A stretch of DNA of 64,000 bases. It comes from Vibrio sp. ED004 (lineage in GTDB: Bacteria > Pseudomonadota > Gammaproteobacteria > Enterobacterales > Vibrionaceae). The stretch lies in assembly GCF_023206395.1 (NCBI RefSeq), contig NZ_CP066149.1:2976001-3040000 (forward strand). Direction: 5' to 3'. Each line of letters starts with the position of its first letter. The stretch's first letter is position 1. Both the position numbers and the translations under genes were made by a program. Shown here in pieces: positions 34,893 through 44,057 of the stretch. The notes below the pieces were generated by a model that worked only from the letters and a program-made list of their open reading frames with translations, searched no databases and was not told the DNA's origin.

Positions 34893-35483
34893 ATGAAAAA
34901 GAGTGTCATTGCGCTACTAGGTTTAGCGGTTATTTTAGGCGGTTGTTCGAACAAGGTAAGCTACGGTGATGCACAAGCAGTAGAAACCACGACAATCGAT
35001 TTCGGTTCAACTGACCTTCAAACGATTGCGGGTGAAATGGTTGATAGCATGATGGCTTCTGGTTCAGTGTCTTACATTACTCGTGAACAGCGTCCAATCG
35101 TGTTCGTTGAGCGTATCAAGAACAAGACAAGTGAGCACATCGATACTGAGTCAATCACTGACACAATCAGTACTAAGATGCTGAACTCTGGTAAGTTCCG
35201 TTTCGTTGATATGGACCGTGTAGAGTCTGTTCGTGACCAACTGAACTTCCAAAACAATGATGAGCTAGTAAACCAAAGCTCAGCAATCCAGTTCGGTAAA
35301 ATGGTTGGTGCTCAGTACATGTTGTACGGCAACCTATCAAGCATCGTTAAGAAAGACGGTAGCGATGAAGACGTATACTACAAAATGACTATGCGTCTAA
35401 TGGATCTTGAGTCTGGCTTGATTGAGTGGGCTGACGAGACTGAAATCCGTAAGCAACAATCTAAGAGCCTACTGGGTCTTTAA
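34893..35483 (+). CDS. lpoB: penicillin-binding protein activator LpoB
   Basis: A 196-aa outer-membrane lipoprotein that reaches through the periplasm to activate the peptidoglycan synthase PBP1B. The signal ends I-L-G-G-C. The short linker here is less Pro-rich than in enterobacteria; the globular domain has I-V-F-V-E-R-I-K-N-K-T, G-K-F-R-F-V-D and G-A-Q-Y-M-L-Y-G-N-L, as expected. It is separated from ycfL by 138 bases, which may hold its own promoter, and has a terminator after. Confidence 0.93.
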   Translation: MKKSVIALLGLAVILGGCSNKVSYGDAQAVETTTIDFGSTDLQTIAGEMVDSMMASGSVSYITREQRPIVFVERIKNKTSEHIDTESITDTISTKMLNSGKFRFVDMDRVESVRDQLNFQNNDELVNQSSAIQFGKMVGAQYMLYGNLSSIVKKDGSDEDVYYKMTMRLMDLESGLIEWADETEIRKQQSKSLLGL

Positions 35484-35570
35484 TTTCGCTTAACTGCCAA
35501 CTACGACACTTACTATTGAAAGTGAATAGATTGGTCACTCGCCAATGCAGTACATGATGTGCTGTGAATT

Positions 35571-35603
35571 AAGAGACACTGGCTTTTGGTCAGTGTCTTT
35601 TTT
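35571..35603 (+). terminator. terminator of lpoB
   Basis: AGACACTG and CAGTGTCT form an 8-bp stem with a 9-base loop and a run of T, just before the thiK-like gene. Confidence 0.8.
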
Positions 35604-35637
35604 GTAGGGAAACAAAGACGTTTATAGGGAATGAGCA

Positions 35638-36492
35638 ATGGCAATCTTTTCTTGGTCTGAGGCTAAGCTTCTTGATACCAGTTTGAGTTCGCTTGATGGT
35701 TACTTTTCAAAGCCACCAGTTAGAGCACAGACTCTGACAGGCGGTTTGACTAATCGATGTTGGAAGCTGGTTTCAGCCGATGGCACAGCCTATGTGTGGC
35801 GCCCAATCACACCGATCACCAAAGCCTTCTTTATCTCTCGTCATGAAGAGTATCAAGTGCTCTCGACGATTGAGCGTCTTGGTATTGGCCCAAGCCCGAT
35901 GGTGGTGAATGAGCAAGGGTTATTGGTTGAATGGATTGATGGTGAGACTCTTTATGAAGGGTTAGACATTGATGACCTATTGAAAACGCTGATCTCTGTG
36001 CATCTGGTTAACACTGCGCGATTGCCGCTCCAACCATTCAGCTTTACAGCAAGGGTCGACCATTACTGGCTTCAGCTTGACGCGATTCATAAGACCGAAG
36101 CCTGCACCAAAATTTACCAAGAGTGGCGAACCGCTCCAAGTATTCCAAGCGTTGATCTATCTTTGTGCCATTTTGATTTAGGTGGTTACAACTTAGTAAG
36201 AAGCATCGACGAGATTAAGATTATTGATTGGGAATACGCAGCGTTAGCCGACCCTAGGCTTGATCTAACCTTAACCATTGCGGTTGCAGGTGCGCCAGTT
36301 TCGGAAGCGGTTAACAAGTATTGTCAGCTGCGAGGCATTCATGATGTTCAGCCTTGGCTTGATGGTGTAGAAGCATGGTTACCAAGAAGCCAAATGATGG
36401 CGATGTTATGGTATTTGCTCGCTCACCAGTTATGGGGTGATGAAAGTTATCTGCGCGAAGCCGAGGCTCTAAGTCACACTTTATGTAGCTAG
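35638..36492 (+). CDS. ThiK-like phosphotransferase
   Basis: A 284-aa aminoglycoside-phosphotransferase-fold kinase. The catalytic loop reads C-H-F-D-L-G-G-Y-N-L (His-x-Asp with Asp near 180 and Asn at +5), and I-I-D-W-E-Y-A (about 196-202) supplies the metal-binding Asp. The N-terminal lobe has G-G-L-T-N-R-C-W. Its place between lpoB and ycfP matches thiamine kinase thiK of E. coli, which salvages thiamine to thiamine phosphate. Substrate by position only; other small alcohols are possible. It starts at an ATG after G-rich sequence ending GGGAATGAGCA. Confidence 0.75.
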   Translation: MAIFSWSEAKLLDTSLSSLDGYFSKPPVRAQTLTGGLTNRCWKLVSADGTAYVWRPITPITKAFFISRHEEYQVLSTIERLGIGPSPMVVNEQGLLVEWIDGETLYEGLDIDDLLKTLISVHLVNTARLPLQPFSFTARVDHYWLQLDAIHKTEACTKIYQEWRTAPSIPSVDLSLCHFDLGGYNLVRSIDEIKIIDWEYAALADPRLDLTLTIAVAGAPVSEAVNKYCQLRGIHDVQPWLDGVEAWLPRSQMMAMLWYLLAHQLWGDESYLREAEALSHTLCS

Positions 36493-36600
36493 GATCACGT
36501 TTAGGAAGTGAAAAATATAATTTCGGTGGTCTTCCCTTTAAAACCTTGTTTTTCGTGTTAGATTGATCAAAACGTACCAATATTCAACGGGGGAGGTACA

Positions 36601-37140
36601 ATGATTATCTATCTACATGGCTTCGACTCAACAAGCCCGGGCAATCACGAAAAAATACTGCAGTTGCAATTCATTGATGATGACGTTCGTTTCATTAACT
36701 ACAGTACTTTGCATCCAAAACACGATATGCAGCATTTGCTAAAAGAAGTGCATAAAGTGATAGAACAATCCGATGATCCGCATCCAATTATTTGTGGTGT
36801 TGGTTTAGGTGGTTTTTGGTCTGAGCGCATTGGTTTCTTATGCGGTATTAAGCAGGTGGTCTTCAACCCGAATCTGCACCCTGAGAACAACATGGTAGGT
36901 CGCATTGACCGTCCAGAAGAGTACGAAGACATCGCTACTAAGTGTGTCGCTCAATATCGTATGAAGAACAAAGGTCGCTGTTTAGTGGTGCTTTCTCGTG
37001 AAGATGAGATTCATGACAATAGCAAAACAGCCGCTGCGCTCGAAGATTACTACGACGTAATCTGGGATGAAAAAGAGAGTCATAAATTCAAAAAGATCTC
37101 TCAGCACCTTCAGGCAATGAAAGCGTTTAAGAACGCCTAA
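36601..37140 (+). CDS. ycfP: YcfP-family protein (YqiA-like alpha/beta fold)
   Basis: A 179-aa protein closely resembling E. coli YcfP: it opens I-I-Y-L-H-G-F-D-S and has Q-L-Q-F-I-D. At the nucleophile elbow of the hydrolase fold it reads G-V-G-L-G-G, so the usual Ser is Gly, as also recalled in E. coli YcfP. It may therefore be a non-catalytic member. The GGGGGAGG ribosome site is strong. Function unknown. A terminator follows. Confidence 0.88.
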   Translation: MIIYLHGFDSTSPGNHEKILQLQFIDDDVRFINYSTLHPKHDMQHLLKEVHKVIEQSDDPHPIICGVGLGGFWSERIGFLCGIKQVVFNPNLHPENNMVGRIDRPEEYEDIATKCVAQYRMKNKGRCLVVLSREDEIHDNSKTAAALEDYYDVIWDEKESHKFKKISQHLQAMKAFKNA

Positions 37141-37158
37141 TCACTCCGGTTATTTTAT

Positions 37159-37190
37159 AAAAGCAGCACTTATTTGGGTGCTGCTTTTTC
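37159..37190 (+). terminator. terminator of ycfP
   Basis: AAAAGCAGCAC and GTGCTGCTTTT form an 11-bp stem with an 8-base loop and a T-run. Confidence 0.9.
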
Positions 37191-37370
37191 ACATCTGAAT
37201 CTTAGAGATTGGTATTGATAAAGCAGTTGTATATGTTTTATCGGTTGGTTTGCGCATTTATAGATAAGTTTGCGCAAACGTTAACTAATTAGCCGCGAAT
37301 CCTCATTGCGGGTAAGGATTTTTGTTGCGGTCATCTTTTTGCTATATATAATGTTCCCAAGCAAAATATT

Positions 37371-37384
37371 TTGACAAATATCAA
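37371..37384. promoter_or_regulatory. FNR-like box upstream of ndh
   Basis: TTGACAAATATCAA matches the FNR consensus TTGAT-N4-ATCAA at 9 of 10 positions. E. coli ndh is repressed by FNR without oxygen. The distance to the start codon (265 bases) is large. Confidence 0.6.
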
Positions 37385-37649
37385 AAAAAATTGAGAGCGA
37401 GTGAAAAACTTGCCCATAATTTGCGTTCTATCTCTCAGCTAGACGCCTTTTTTATCCATGTGAGCAGAGCGACAAACGAATGTTTGTTGTTTGTAATCCC
37501 TCTAACTACTCGGTGAGCTGTCGTTATTCTTTTTCGCGGTTATCCAATATGTCACAGCCTTATCAACAAGGCCGAGTAGATACATAGAATTTATCGGTTG
37601 GAGCAATCGGACCGAACCCCATTTATTCATTTTGTAGAGGATTGTCATT

Positions 37650-38939
37650 GTGACAAAAATTATCGTAGTAGGCGGCGGTGCTGGTGGTTTAGAACTAGCA
37701 ACTAAGCTAGGCCGAACTTTAGGTCGTAAGAAGCGTGCCCAGATCACTCTGGTAGACCGTAAAGCAAGCCACCTATGGAAACCATTACTTCATGAAGTAG
37801 CAACTGGCTCACTGGATGAAGGTGTTGATGCATTAAGCTACCGCGCACATGCAAAAAACCATTACTTCGACTTCCAAATGGGCAGCCTGAACGACATCGA
37901 TCGTGAACGTAAAGTGATTGCACTGAGCGAACTGAAAGATGAGCACGGTGAACTGCTGATGCCAAGCCGTGAACTTGAATACGACATTCTTGTTATGGCA
38001 CTAGGTTCAACGTCGAACGACTTCAACACTCCTGGCGTTCGTGATAACTGTATTTTCCTTGATAGCCCAGAACAAGCGCACCGTTTCCGTACTGAAATGA
38101 ACAACCAGTTCTTAAAGCTTCATGCTAAGAACGGCCAAGGTACGGTAGACATCGCGATTGTTGGTGCGGGTGCAACAGGTGTAGAGCTTTCTGCTGAGCT
38201 GCATAACGCGGTTAAAGAGCTTCGTACTTACGGTTTCGGTGATCTAGATTCAAGCAAGCTGAACGTGAACCTAGTTGAAGCGGGTGAGCGTATTCTTCCA
38301 GCTCTTCCTCCTCGTATTTCAAGCGCAGCACACTCTGAGTTAACGAAGCTTGGTGTAAACGTTCGTACGAATACTATGGTGACGCAAGCTGATGCTGATG
38401 GTCTAACAACCAAAGACGGTGACAAGATCCCAGCACAAATCATGGTATGGGCTGCTGGTATTAAAGCGCCAGATTTCATGAAAGATATTGGTGGTCTTGA
38501 GACTAACCGTATCAACCAGCTGGTTGTGAAAAACACGCTGCAAACGACACTGGATGACAACATTTTTGCTATCGGCGACTTAGCACAATGTACACAAGCG
38601 GATGGTTCATTTGTTCCACCACGCGCACAGGCGGCTCACCAAATGGCAAGCTGCGCATTCAGCAACATCATTGCTAAGCTGAATGGTCGTGACCTGAAAG
38701 ACTACATCTACAAAGATAAAGGCTCACTGGTTTCACTAAGCCGTTTCTCTACGGTAGGTAGCTTGATGGGTAACCTGACTAAAGGTTCGATGATGGTTGA
38801 AGGTCGTATTGCTCGTGTGGTCTACATCTCTTTGTACCGCATGCACCAGATGGCGCTTCACGGCTTGATCAAAACATCACTGATGATGTTGGTTGGTCGT
38901 ATTAACCGCGTACTTCGTCCAAACCTAAAGCTTCACTAA
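37650..38939 (+). CDS. ndh: type II NADH:quinone oxidoreductase
   Basis: A 429-aa single-subunit NADH dehydrogenase (NDH-2) that passes electrons from NADH to quinone without pumping ions, on the inner face of the membrane. It has two dinucleotide folds: [10 protein letters not shown] for FAD at the N-terminus and [11 protein letters not shown] for NADH near 170. The second FAD contact is A-I-G-D-L-A-Q near 306. The C-terminal amphipathic region with R-M-H-Q-M-A-L-H-G anchors it. The GTG start at 37650 has AGAGG 9 bases upstream. Confidence 0.95.
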   Translation: MTKIIVVGGGAGGLELATKLGRTLGRKKRAQITLVDRKASHLWKPLLHEVATGSLDEGVDALSYRAHAKNHYFDFQMGSLNDIDRERKVIALSELKDEHGELLMPSRELEYDILVMALGSTSNDFNTPGVRDNCIFLDSPEQAHRFRTEMNNQFLKLHAKNGQGTVDIAIVGAGATGVELSAELHNAVKELRTYGFGDLDSSKLNVNLVEAGERILPALPPRISSAAHSELTKLGVNVRTNTMVTQADADGLTTKDGDKIPAQIMVWAAGIKAPDFMKDIGGLETNRINQLVVKNTLQTTLDDNIFAIGDLAQCTQADGSFVPPRAQAAHQMASCAFSNIIAKLNGRDLKDYIYKDKGSLVSLSRFSTVGSLMGNLTKGSMMVEGRIARVVYISLYRMHQMALHGLIKTSLMMLVGRINRVLRPNLKLH

Positions 38940-38975
38940 TCAGCTAAGCCTGATAAATAACTTCAAGTTACTAAT

Positions 38976-39003
38976 AAAAAAGAGCTCTTCGGAGCTCTTT
39001 TTT
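38976..39003. terminator. terminator between ndh and the acetyltransferase gene
   Basis: AAAAAAGAGCTC and GAGCTCTTTTTT form a perfect 12-bp stem with a TTCG tetraloop. It lies between convergent genes and can serve both. Confidence 0.93.
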
Positions 39004-39051
39004 GATCGTGTCGCTTACGTGCCATCGCAAATGTTGAACTAGTACTTGCTA

Positions 39052-39597
39052 TTAATAAGTTGGAGGTAGCACAGAATAAACGACGCCATCTTTCGGTTTT
39101 CCGTTAAACAGAAATCGATTCTTTGCGATGGTTTCTCGCTCTGCACCACACTTTTCTATCAGCTTTTGGCTTGGTAGATTTTCGGTATCACAAACGATCT
39201 CTAGGCGCGTTAGCTTAAGCTGAGCAAAGCAGAACTCAAACAAGGCCAGCATCGCTTCTTTGGCAATGCCTTTTCTTTGAAAATTATCCCCCACCCAATA
39301 ACCTAAACTCGCCATATTGAAGGTGTGGTAAAGCTCATTGATCGCGACCATTCCGACCAGCTTATCGGTTTTTCGCTCAAAAATACCAAAACCAAACGCA
39401 TCGGCTTTCACCCAGTTCAGGCGAGTTGCCAGAATGAATTTTTCGGCTTCGACGATAGAAAACTCATCATGACACCAGTCTACCCAAGGTAATAAACTCG
39501 GAGAAGATTTGATCAGTTGAGCAAACTCTTGAGCATCTGAGGCTTCAATGATTTTGAGGCTTAGATTCTGTGTATTGATCTGAAAGTCTGGGCTCAT
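39052..39597 (-). CDS. GNAT-family N-acetyltransferase (RimJ/RimL type)
   Basis: A 181-aa acetyltransferase. The acetyl-CoA loop reads F-Q-R-K-G-I-A-K-E-A (about 107-116, a Q/R-x-x-G-x-A variant), and R-L-E-I-V-C-D-T-E-N with S-Q-K-L-I-E-K-C-G completes the RimL-like signature. These enzymes acetylate protein N-termini or small amines; the target is unknown. The ATG at 39597 is preferred over a TTG four codons upstream. It converges with ndh. Confidence 0.85.
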   Translation of the reverse strand: MSPDFQINTQNLSLKIIEASDAQEFAQLIKSSPSLLPWVDWCHDEFSIVEAEKFILATRLNWVKADAFGFGIFERKTDKLVGMVAINELYHTFNMASLGYWVGDNFQRKGIAKEAMLALFEFCFAQLKLTRLEIVCDTENLPSQKLIEKCGAERETIAKNRFLFNGKPKDGVVYSVLPPTY

Positions 39598-39631
39598 AGG
39601 ACGCACCAAATAACATGTAACGGCTAATAAA

Positions 39632-39653
39632 ACGCCCTCACAATGGAGGGCGT
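39632..39653 (-). terminator. terminator of csiV
   Basis: ACGCCCTC and GAGGGCGT pair around a six-base loop; on the minus strand TTTTATT follows. It lies between csiV and the acetyltransferase gene. Confidence 0.75.
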
Positions 39654-39716
39654 ATTCAATGCTTAATACAACTTCAATTCTTTATATCAAGTTCCACTCT
39701 CTATAAGAATAGTTGA

Positions 39717-39740
39717 GCTGCTAGCTGCTAGCTGCTAGCT
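39717..39740. repeat. short tandem repeat of a 7-base unit
   Basis: Three full copies of CTAGCTG (39720-39740), preceded by a partial copy AGCTG. It is in the spacer downstream of csiV. The unit contains the rare CTAG tetranucleotide. Confidence 0.7.
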
Positions 39741-39758
39741 GAAGACTGATTACGTGGC

Positions 39759-40526
39759 TTATTGAGCGACGCGACGTACTTGAATCACCATGCCAAGAAG
39801 CGGGTGGTCTAGATAGTGAGTCTCTGTACTGCGCATGCGACGTTTTTGGTCCATACGGTAGCTCTTAAGGAACTCTTGCACTTCAACGGTCGGAGAGATC
39901 TCTGTAAGGTTACCCACCTGAACATTGCTCTCTGCACCACTTACTGGCGAGTCGAGTTCGATTTGCTGTTCTTGTAGAGTCACTTCACGAACGCTTGGTG
40001 CTTTCAAATCCAGCGTCGTTTCAGCATATAGATAATGCTGTACGTAGATTTGCAGCTTGCCATCTAACTCGTAAAGCGGCTTATCAATGGTCTCTTCTTG
40101 GAAACCATCCGGGTTTGATGCAGTGACCGCACCTTTCTCAGAGCCGTCGGCATTAAACTGTTTAGAGAAGTCTTTACCTGCTTGAATGTGGAAAACAGGT
40201 GCTGAGCTCTTACCTTGATCGCCTTGACGCCAAGCAGTGTGCATCAGAACTTCAAAGCCAGCGTGTTTACGTAGTTTGTCTTTCTGAGGTGTTAACTTGT
40301 ATTCCGAGTAAGGAAGCATCTGCACGCCTTTCTTCGCTCGGTATTGGGTACCTTGAAATGAACCAACGCGCTCAAGTGAAATCTTAGGCTGTGTATTTGG
40401 CCAAGATTCATTTACTTTTTCTGCATCAACAGCGCGCTTAAAAATGATCACTTCTATATCAAATTGTCTCTGCGCCAAACTTGGCAGTGAGACGAACAAT
40501 AGTAGCAGTGGGATCAGTCTTTTCAT
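39759..40526 (-). CDS. csiV: peptidoglycan-binding protein CsiV
   Basis: A 255-aa periplasmic protein with signal peptide M-K-R-L-I-P-L-L-L-L-F-V-S-L-P-S-L-A. The mature start Q-R-Q-F-D-I-E-V-I-I-F-K-R is typical of the family. In Vibrio cholerae CsiV binds peptidoglycan and works with LpoA to support PBP1A. The gene follows mfd on the same strand with a 63-base gap, as expected in Vibrio, and probably shares its transcript. Assignment is by recalled sequence character and position. Confidence 0.8.
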   Translation of the reverse strand: MKRLIPLLLLFVSLPSLAQRQFDIEVIIFKRAVDAEKVNESWPNTQPKISLERVGSFQGTQYRAKKGVQMLPYSEYKLTPQKDKLRKHAGFEVLMHTAWRQGDQGKSSAPVFHIQAGKDFSKQFNADGSEKGAVTASNPDGFQEETIDKPLYELDGKLQIYVQHYLYAETTLDLKAPSVREVTLQEQQIELDSPVSGAESNVQVGNLTEISPTVEVQEFLKSYRMDQKRRMRSTETHYLDHPLLGMVIQVRRVAQ

Positions 40527-40589
40527 TTTTACTCCGTCTTCCAGCCGAACTACCGGCTGGATAATTTATATGTGCAAGTGGATTGGGTC

Positions 40590-43500
40590 TTATGCTGAAG
40601 GCAGCAAGTTCTGTCTGAATTCGCCCAATAAATCACTAACAAATTGAATTCGTTTCCGTCTGTCGACCAATGGTATCGTAAACTTGAACTTAGTTGGTCC
40701 TTCCATTGAAAACTTTTGCGGTTGAGATTGCAACAGTTTAACAAGGTAGGCCGGGTTTATGTCAGCATCCGGGTAGAATTCTAAGAATCCGCCCTTATCG
40801 TGAGCCTCAATTTTCTTCGCTTTAATAGACGCGGCCGCTAACTTAAGCTCAGAAACTGACAATAAGTTCTTGGTTGCATCAGGAAGAATACCGAAGCGAT
40901 CAATCAACTCAACTTTAAGCTCAGCCAATTCATCGGTGTCACTCACGCTCGCAATACGTTTGTAGGTTGATAAACGTGTGTTGATGTCTGGGATATAGTC
41001 GTCTGGCAATAGAGCCGGCAAGCGCATTTCTATCTCTGTTTGCTCACGCAATAGATCATCAAGTGAAGGCTCGCGACCTTCTTTCAATGCCTCAACCGCT
41101 TGTTCAAGCATCTCCATGTACAAGGTAAAGCCAACCGACTGGATCTGACCACTCTGCTCATCACCCAATAGCTCACCTGCACCACGAATCTCTAAATCGT
41201 GAGTTGCAAGGGTGAAGCCCGCACCTAAATCTTCAAGAGAGGCAATCGCGTCTAATCGCTTAATCGCATCTTTGGTCATTGCTTTAGGGTGTGGCGTTAA
41301 CAAGTAAGCATAAGCTTGGTGGTGAGAACGACCCACACGACCACGTAATTGGTGCAGCTGTGCTAAACCAAGGTTATCGGCTCTGTCCATTAAGATGGTA
41401 TTGGCTGTTGGAACATCGATGCCGGTTTCAATGATGGTTGTACACACCAGAAGGTTAAAGCGCTGGTGGTAGAAGTCATTCATGATGCGTTCTAGTTCGC
41501 GCTCACGCATTTGACCATGAGCGACCGTCACACGCGCCTCTGGAATCAGTTTCTGTAGTGATTCAGCCGTTTTCTCAATCGTATCAACTTGGTTGTGCAG
41601 GAAGTACACCTGTCCACCACGCATGATTTCACGAAGTACCGCTTCTCTCACTACGGCATCATCACTTTGACGAACAAAGGTTTTGATTGCTAAGCGTCGT
41701 GCAGGCGGCGTTGCGATGATAGACAAGTCACGCATGCCACTCATCGCCATATTTAGCGTTCGTGGAATAGGCGTTGCGGTTAACGTTAGGATGTCGACAT
41801 CCGCACGCATCGCTTTTACTTTCTCTTTCTGACGCACACCAAAGCGGTGTTCTTCATCGACAACCAACAAGCCAAGATCTTTGAATTTAATATCGCTCGA
41901 TAACAGTTTGTGAGTACCGACTAAGATATCAACCTTACCGTCTGCGACATCTTGCATGATTAATTTCTGTTCTTTGGCTGATTTGAATCGAGACAGAACT
42001 TCGACACGAATCGGCAAGTTGGCGAAACGGTCGCGGAAGTTTTCGAAGTGTTGCTGAGCAAGTAGGGTAGTAGGAACTAACACCGCCACTTGTTTACTGT
42101 TATCCGTACAAACGAATGCCGCGCGCATCGCCACTTCTGTTTTACCAAAACCAACATCACCACACACTAGGCGGTCCATGGCTTTGGCTTGGCACATGTC
42201 AGACATAACCGCATTGATTGCCATCGCTTGGTCATCGGTTTCTTCAAACGGGAAGCCAGATTTGAAGGTTGCGTATTGACCGCGGTCCAATACAAACTTG
42301 TAGCCCGGTTTCAGTTCACGCTTGGCGTAAACATCAAGTAATTCTGCGGCCACATCTCGGACTTTTTCAGCCGCACGTTTACGTGCTTTTTGCCATGCTT
42401 CGCCACCGAGCTTATGCAGTGGTGCAGAGTCTTCAGCACCACCAGAGTAGCGTCCGATGAGATTCAAAGAAGCAACAGGTACGTACAGCTTGGCATCGTT
42501 TTGATACTCAAGGGTTACGTATTCGGTTTTCATGCCACCGGCTTCGAGAGTCTGCAGGCCGATGTAGCGACCAATACCATGGTCAATGTGAACAACAGGT
42601 TGACCCGGTTTAAGTTCCGCAAGGTGACGAATTACGGTGTCGCTGTTGACGCTTTTCTTATCTTTCTTACGACGCTGAACAACACGATCGCCAAGTAAGT
42701 CGCTTTCACAGATAAGCGCAATGTTTTGTTCTTCATGGATAAAGCCGTGTTCAGCTGAACCAAGAATGAGGCTGAACTTGTCTTTCGCTTTAATTGCACC
42801 ATCGAGGTTTTCAATTTCGCTTGGTCGTACCTTAATACCACGAAGCAGTTCACTCAGCGCTTCACGACGACCTTCTGATTCAACTGAAAACACCACTTTG
42901 CCGTCGAAGGTTTCTGTGAACTTTCTTAGGTTAGCCAAAGGCTCTTTATTTTGATGTTGAACGCTGAGATCAGGCAATGGCACGACAGGTAAGTTAGTGC
43001 GGCCTGCTTTCTCTTCAATCGAATCTAGGCTTAGGTTGACTTGTGGCTTCTGTTTGAAGTGTGCGAATAGTTCGTCTTTCTTCAACCAAAGTTGCTCAGG
43101 TGTCAGCAGTGGTCGTAATGGATCAACGCCACGTTGCTCGTATCGGTGAGCGACATCAGCCAGGAAAGAATCAACAGCGGTTTCTACGTCACCAAGAACT
43201 AAGAGTTGCGCTTCATCGGCAACATAGTCAAAAAGCGTTTCTGTGTGATCGAAGAACAGTGGTTGCCAATACTCAATACCAGCAGGCCAAGTGCCTTTAG
43301 ATACCTGCATATAAACCGATTCGGGTTCGCGGCGGGCATCAAACTGTTGGCGCCAACGAATACGGAAGTCTTCAATCGCCGTTTCCGAGGTTGGGAATTC
43401 GTGAGCAGGTAACAGGCGGATCTCAGAGATGTCTTCAATAGAACGTTGGTTTTCAGGATCGAAGGTACGAATGGTATCGATCTCATCATCGAAGAAGTCG

Positions 43501-44051
43501 ATGCGATATGGGTCTTTACTGCCCATCGGGAACAGATCAAGAATCGAACCACGACTTGCGTATTCACCCGGACCAAACACTTGATCAACGTAACGATAGC
43601 CAGACTTTTCAAGTTGCAGGCGCAGTTTCTCTAAAGAGTAGAGATCGCCTGTTTTTACCATTAGGGTGTGTTGCAGCAAAAAGTCACGCGGTGATTGACG
43701 CTGAAGTAGCGTGCTGATCGGTACGATCGTGATGCCGTCTTTTAACGTCGGTAAGGCGTAAAGGCGTGCGATACGATCTGAAATGATCTCTTGGTGCGGC
43801 GAAAAGCTGTCGTAAGGTAGTGTTTCCCAGTCTGGGAATAGTGCAACTTCATGTGCTGTAAACTGTTCGATTTCAGATTGTAGCTTAAGTGCCACTTGTG
43901 GGTCTGGCACTGCAAGTACGGTATGGCTGTTGTGCTGCTCTGCGAGTTTAGCAATGGCCAGAGCGAGAGACGAACCGACTAGGTTACCGATGTGCTTTTT
44001 GTCACCGGCTCCTTTGAGTGTAGGTAGTGTAAAAATAGATTGTTTGGTCAT
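40590..44051 (-). CDS. mfd: transcription-repair coupling factor
   Basis: An 1153-aa DNA translocase that removes RNA polymerase stalled at lesions and recruits UvrA. Order: UvrB-like N-terminal module (about 1-350, with D-Y-F-S-P-type P-Y-D-S-F-S-P-H), an RNA-polymerase-interacting CarD-like domain (about 475-560, V-V-H-I-D-H-G-I-G-R-Y), then the RecG-like motor with G-D-V-G-F-G-K-T-E near 630, D-E-E-H-R-F-G near 730, and the translocation motif region, and the C-terminal autoinhibitory domain. The length matches E. coli Mfd (1148). It lies just downstream of the PilZ-like gene (6-base gap). Confidence 0.97.
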   Translation of the reverse strand: MTKQSIFTLPTLKGAGDKKHIGNLVGSSLALAIAKLAEQHNSHTVLAVPDPQVALKLQSEIEQFTAHEVALFPDWETLPYDSFSPHQEIISDRIARLYALPTLKDGITIVPISTLLQRQSPRDFLLQHTLMVKTGDLYSLEKLRLQLEKSGYRYVDQVFGPGEYASRGSILDLFPMGSKDPYRIDFFDDEIDTIRTFDPENQRSIEDISEIRLLPAHEFPTSETAIEDFRIRWRQQFDARREPESVYMQVSKGTWPAGIEYWQPLFFDHTETLFDYVADEAQLLVLGDVETAVDSFLADVAHRYEQRGVDPLRPLLTPEQLWLKKDELFAHFKQKPQVNLSLDSIEEKAGRTNLPVVPLPDLSVQHQNKEPLANLRKFTETFDGKVVFSVESEGRREALSELLRGIKVRPSEIENLDGAIKAKDKFSLILGSAEHGFIHEEQNIALICESDLLGDRVVQRRKKDKKSVNSDTVIRHLAELKPGQPVVHIDHGIGRYIGLQTLEAGGMKTEYVTLEYQNDAKLYVPVASLNLIGRYSGGAEDSAPLHKLGGEAWQKARKRAAEKVRDVAAELLDVYAKRELKPGYKFVLDRGQYATFKSGFPFEETDDQAMAINAVMSDMCQAKAMDRLVCGDVGFGKTEVAMRAAFVCTDNSKQVAVLVPTTLLAQQHFENFRDRFANLPIRVEVLSRFKSAKEQKLIMQDVADGKVDILVGTHKLLSSDIKFKDLGLLVVDEEHRFGVRQKEKVKAMRADVDILTLTATPIPRTLNMAMSGMRDLSIIATPPARRLAIKTFVRQSDDAVVREAVLREIMRGGQVYFLHNQVDTIEKTAESLQKLIPEARVTVAHGQMRERELERIMNDFYHQRFNLLVCTTIIETGIDVPTANTILMDRADNLGLAQLHQLRGRVGRSHHQAYAYLLTPHPKAMTKDAIKRLDAIASLEDLGAGFTLATHDLEIRGAGELLGDEQSGQIQSVGFTLYMEMLEQAVEALKEGREPSLDDLLREQTEIEMRLPALLPDDYIPDINTRLSTYKRIASVSDTDELAELKVELIDRFGILPDATKNLLSVSELKLAAASIKAKKIEAHDKGGFLEFYPDADINPAYLVKLLQSQPQKFSMEGPTKFKFTIPLVDRRKRIQFVSDLLGEFRQNLLPSA

Positions 44052-44057
44052 GTTAAT

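Larger units (their letters stand above)
37141..37649. other. intergenic region upstream of ndh
   Basis: About 510 bases. It holds the ycfP terminator, a direct pair GTTTGCGCA (37248-37256) and GTTTGCGCAAAC (37268-37279, itself a perfect palindrome) spaced 20 bases apart, and an FNR-like box at 37371-37384. The last 265 bases before ndh contain no other clear element, so the ndh leader is probably long or a second promoter lies nearer the gene. Confidence 0.5.
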
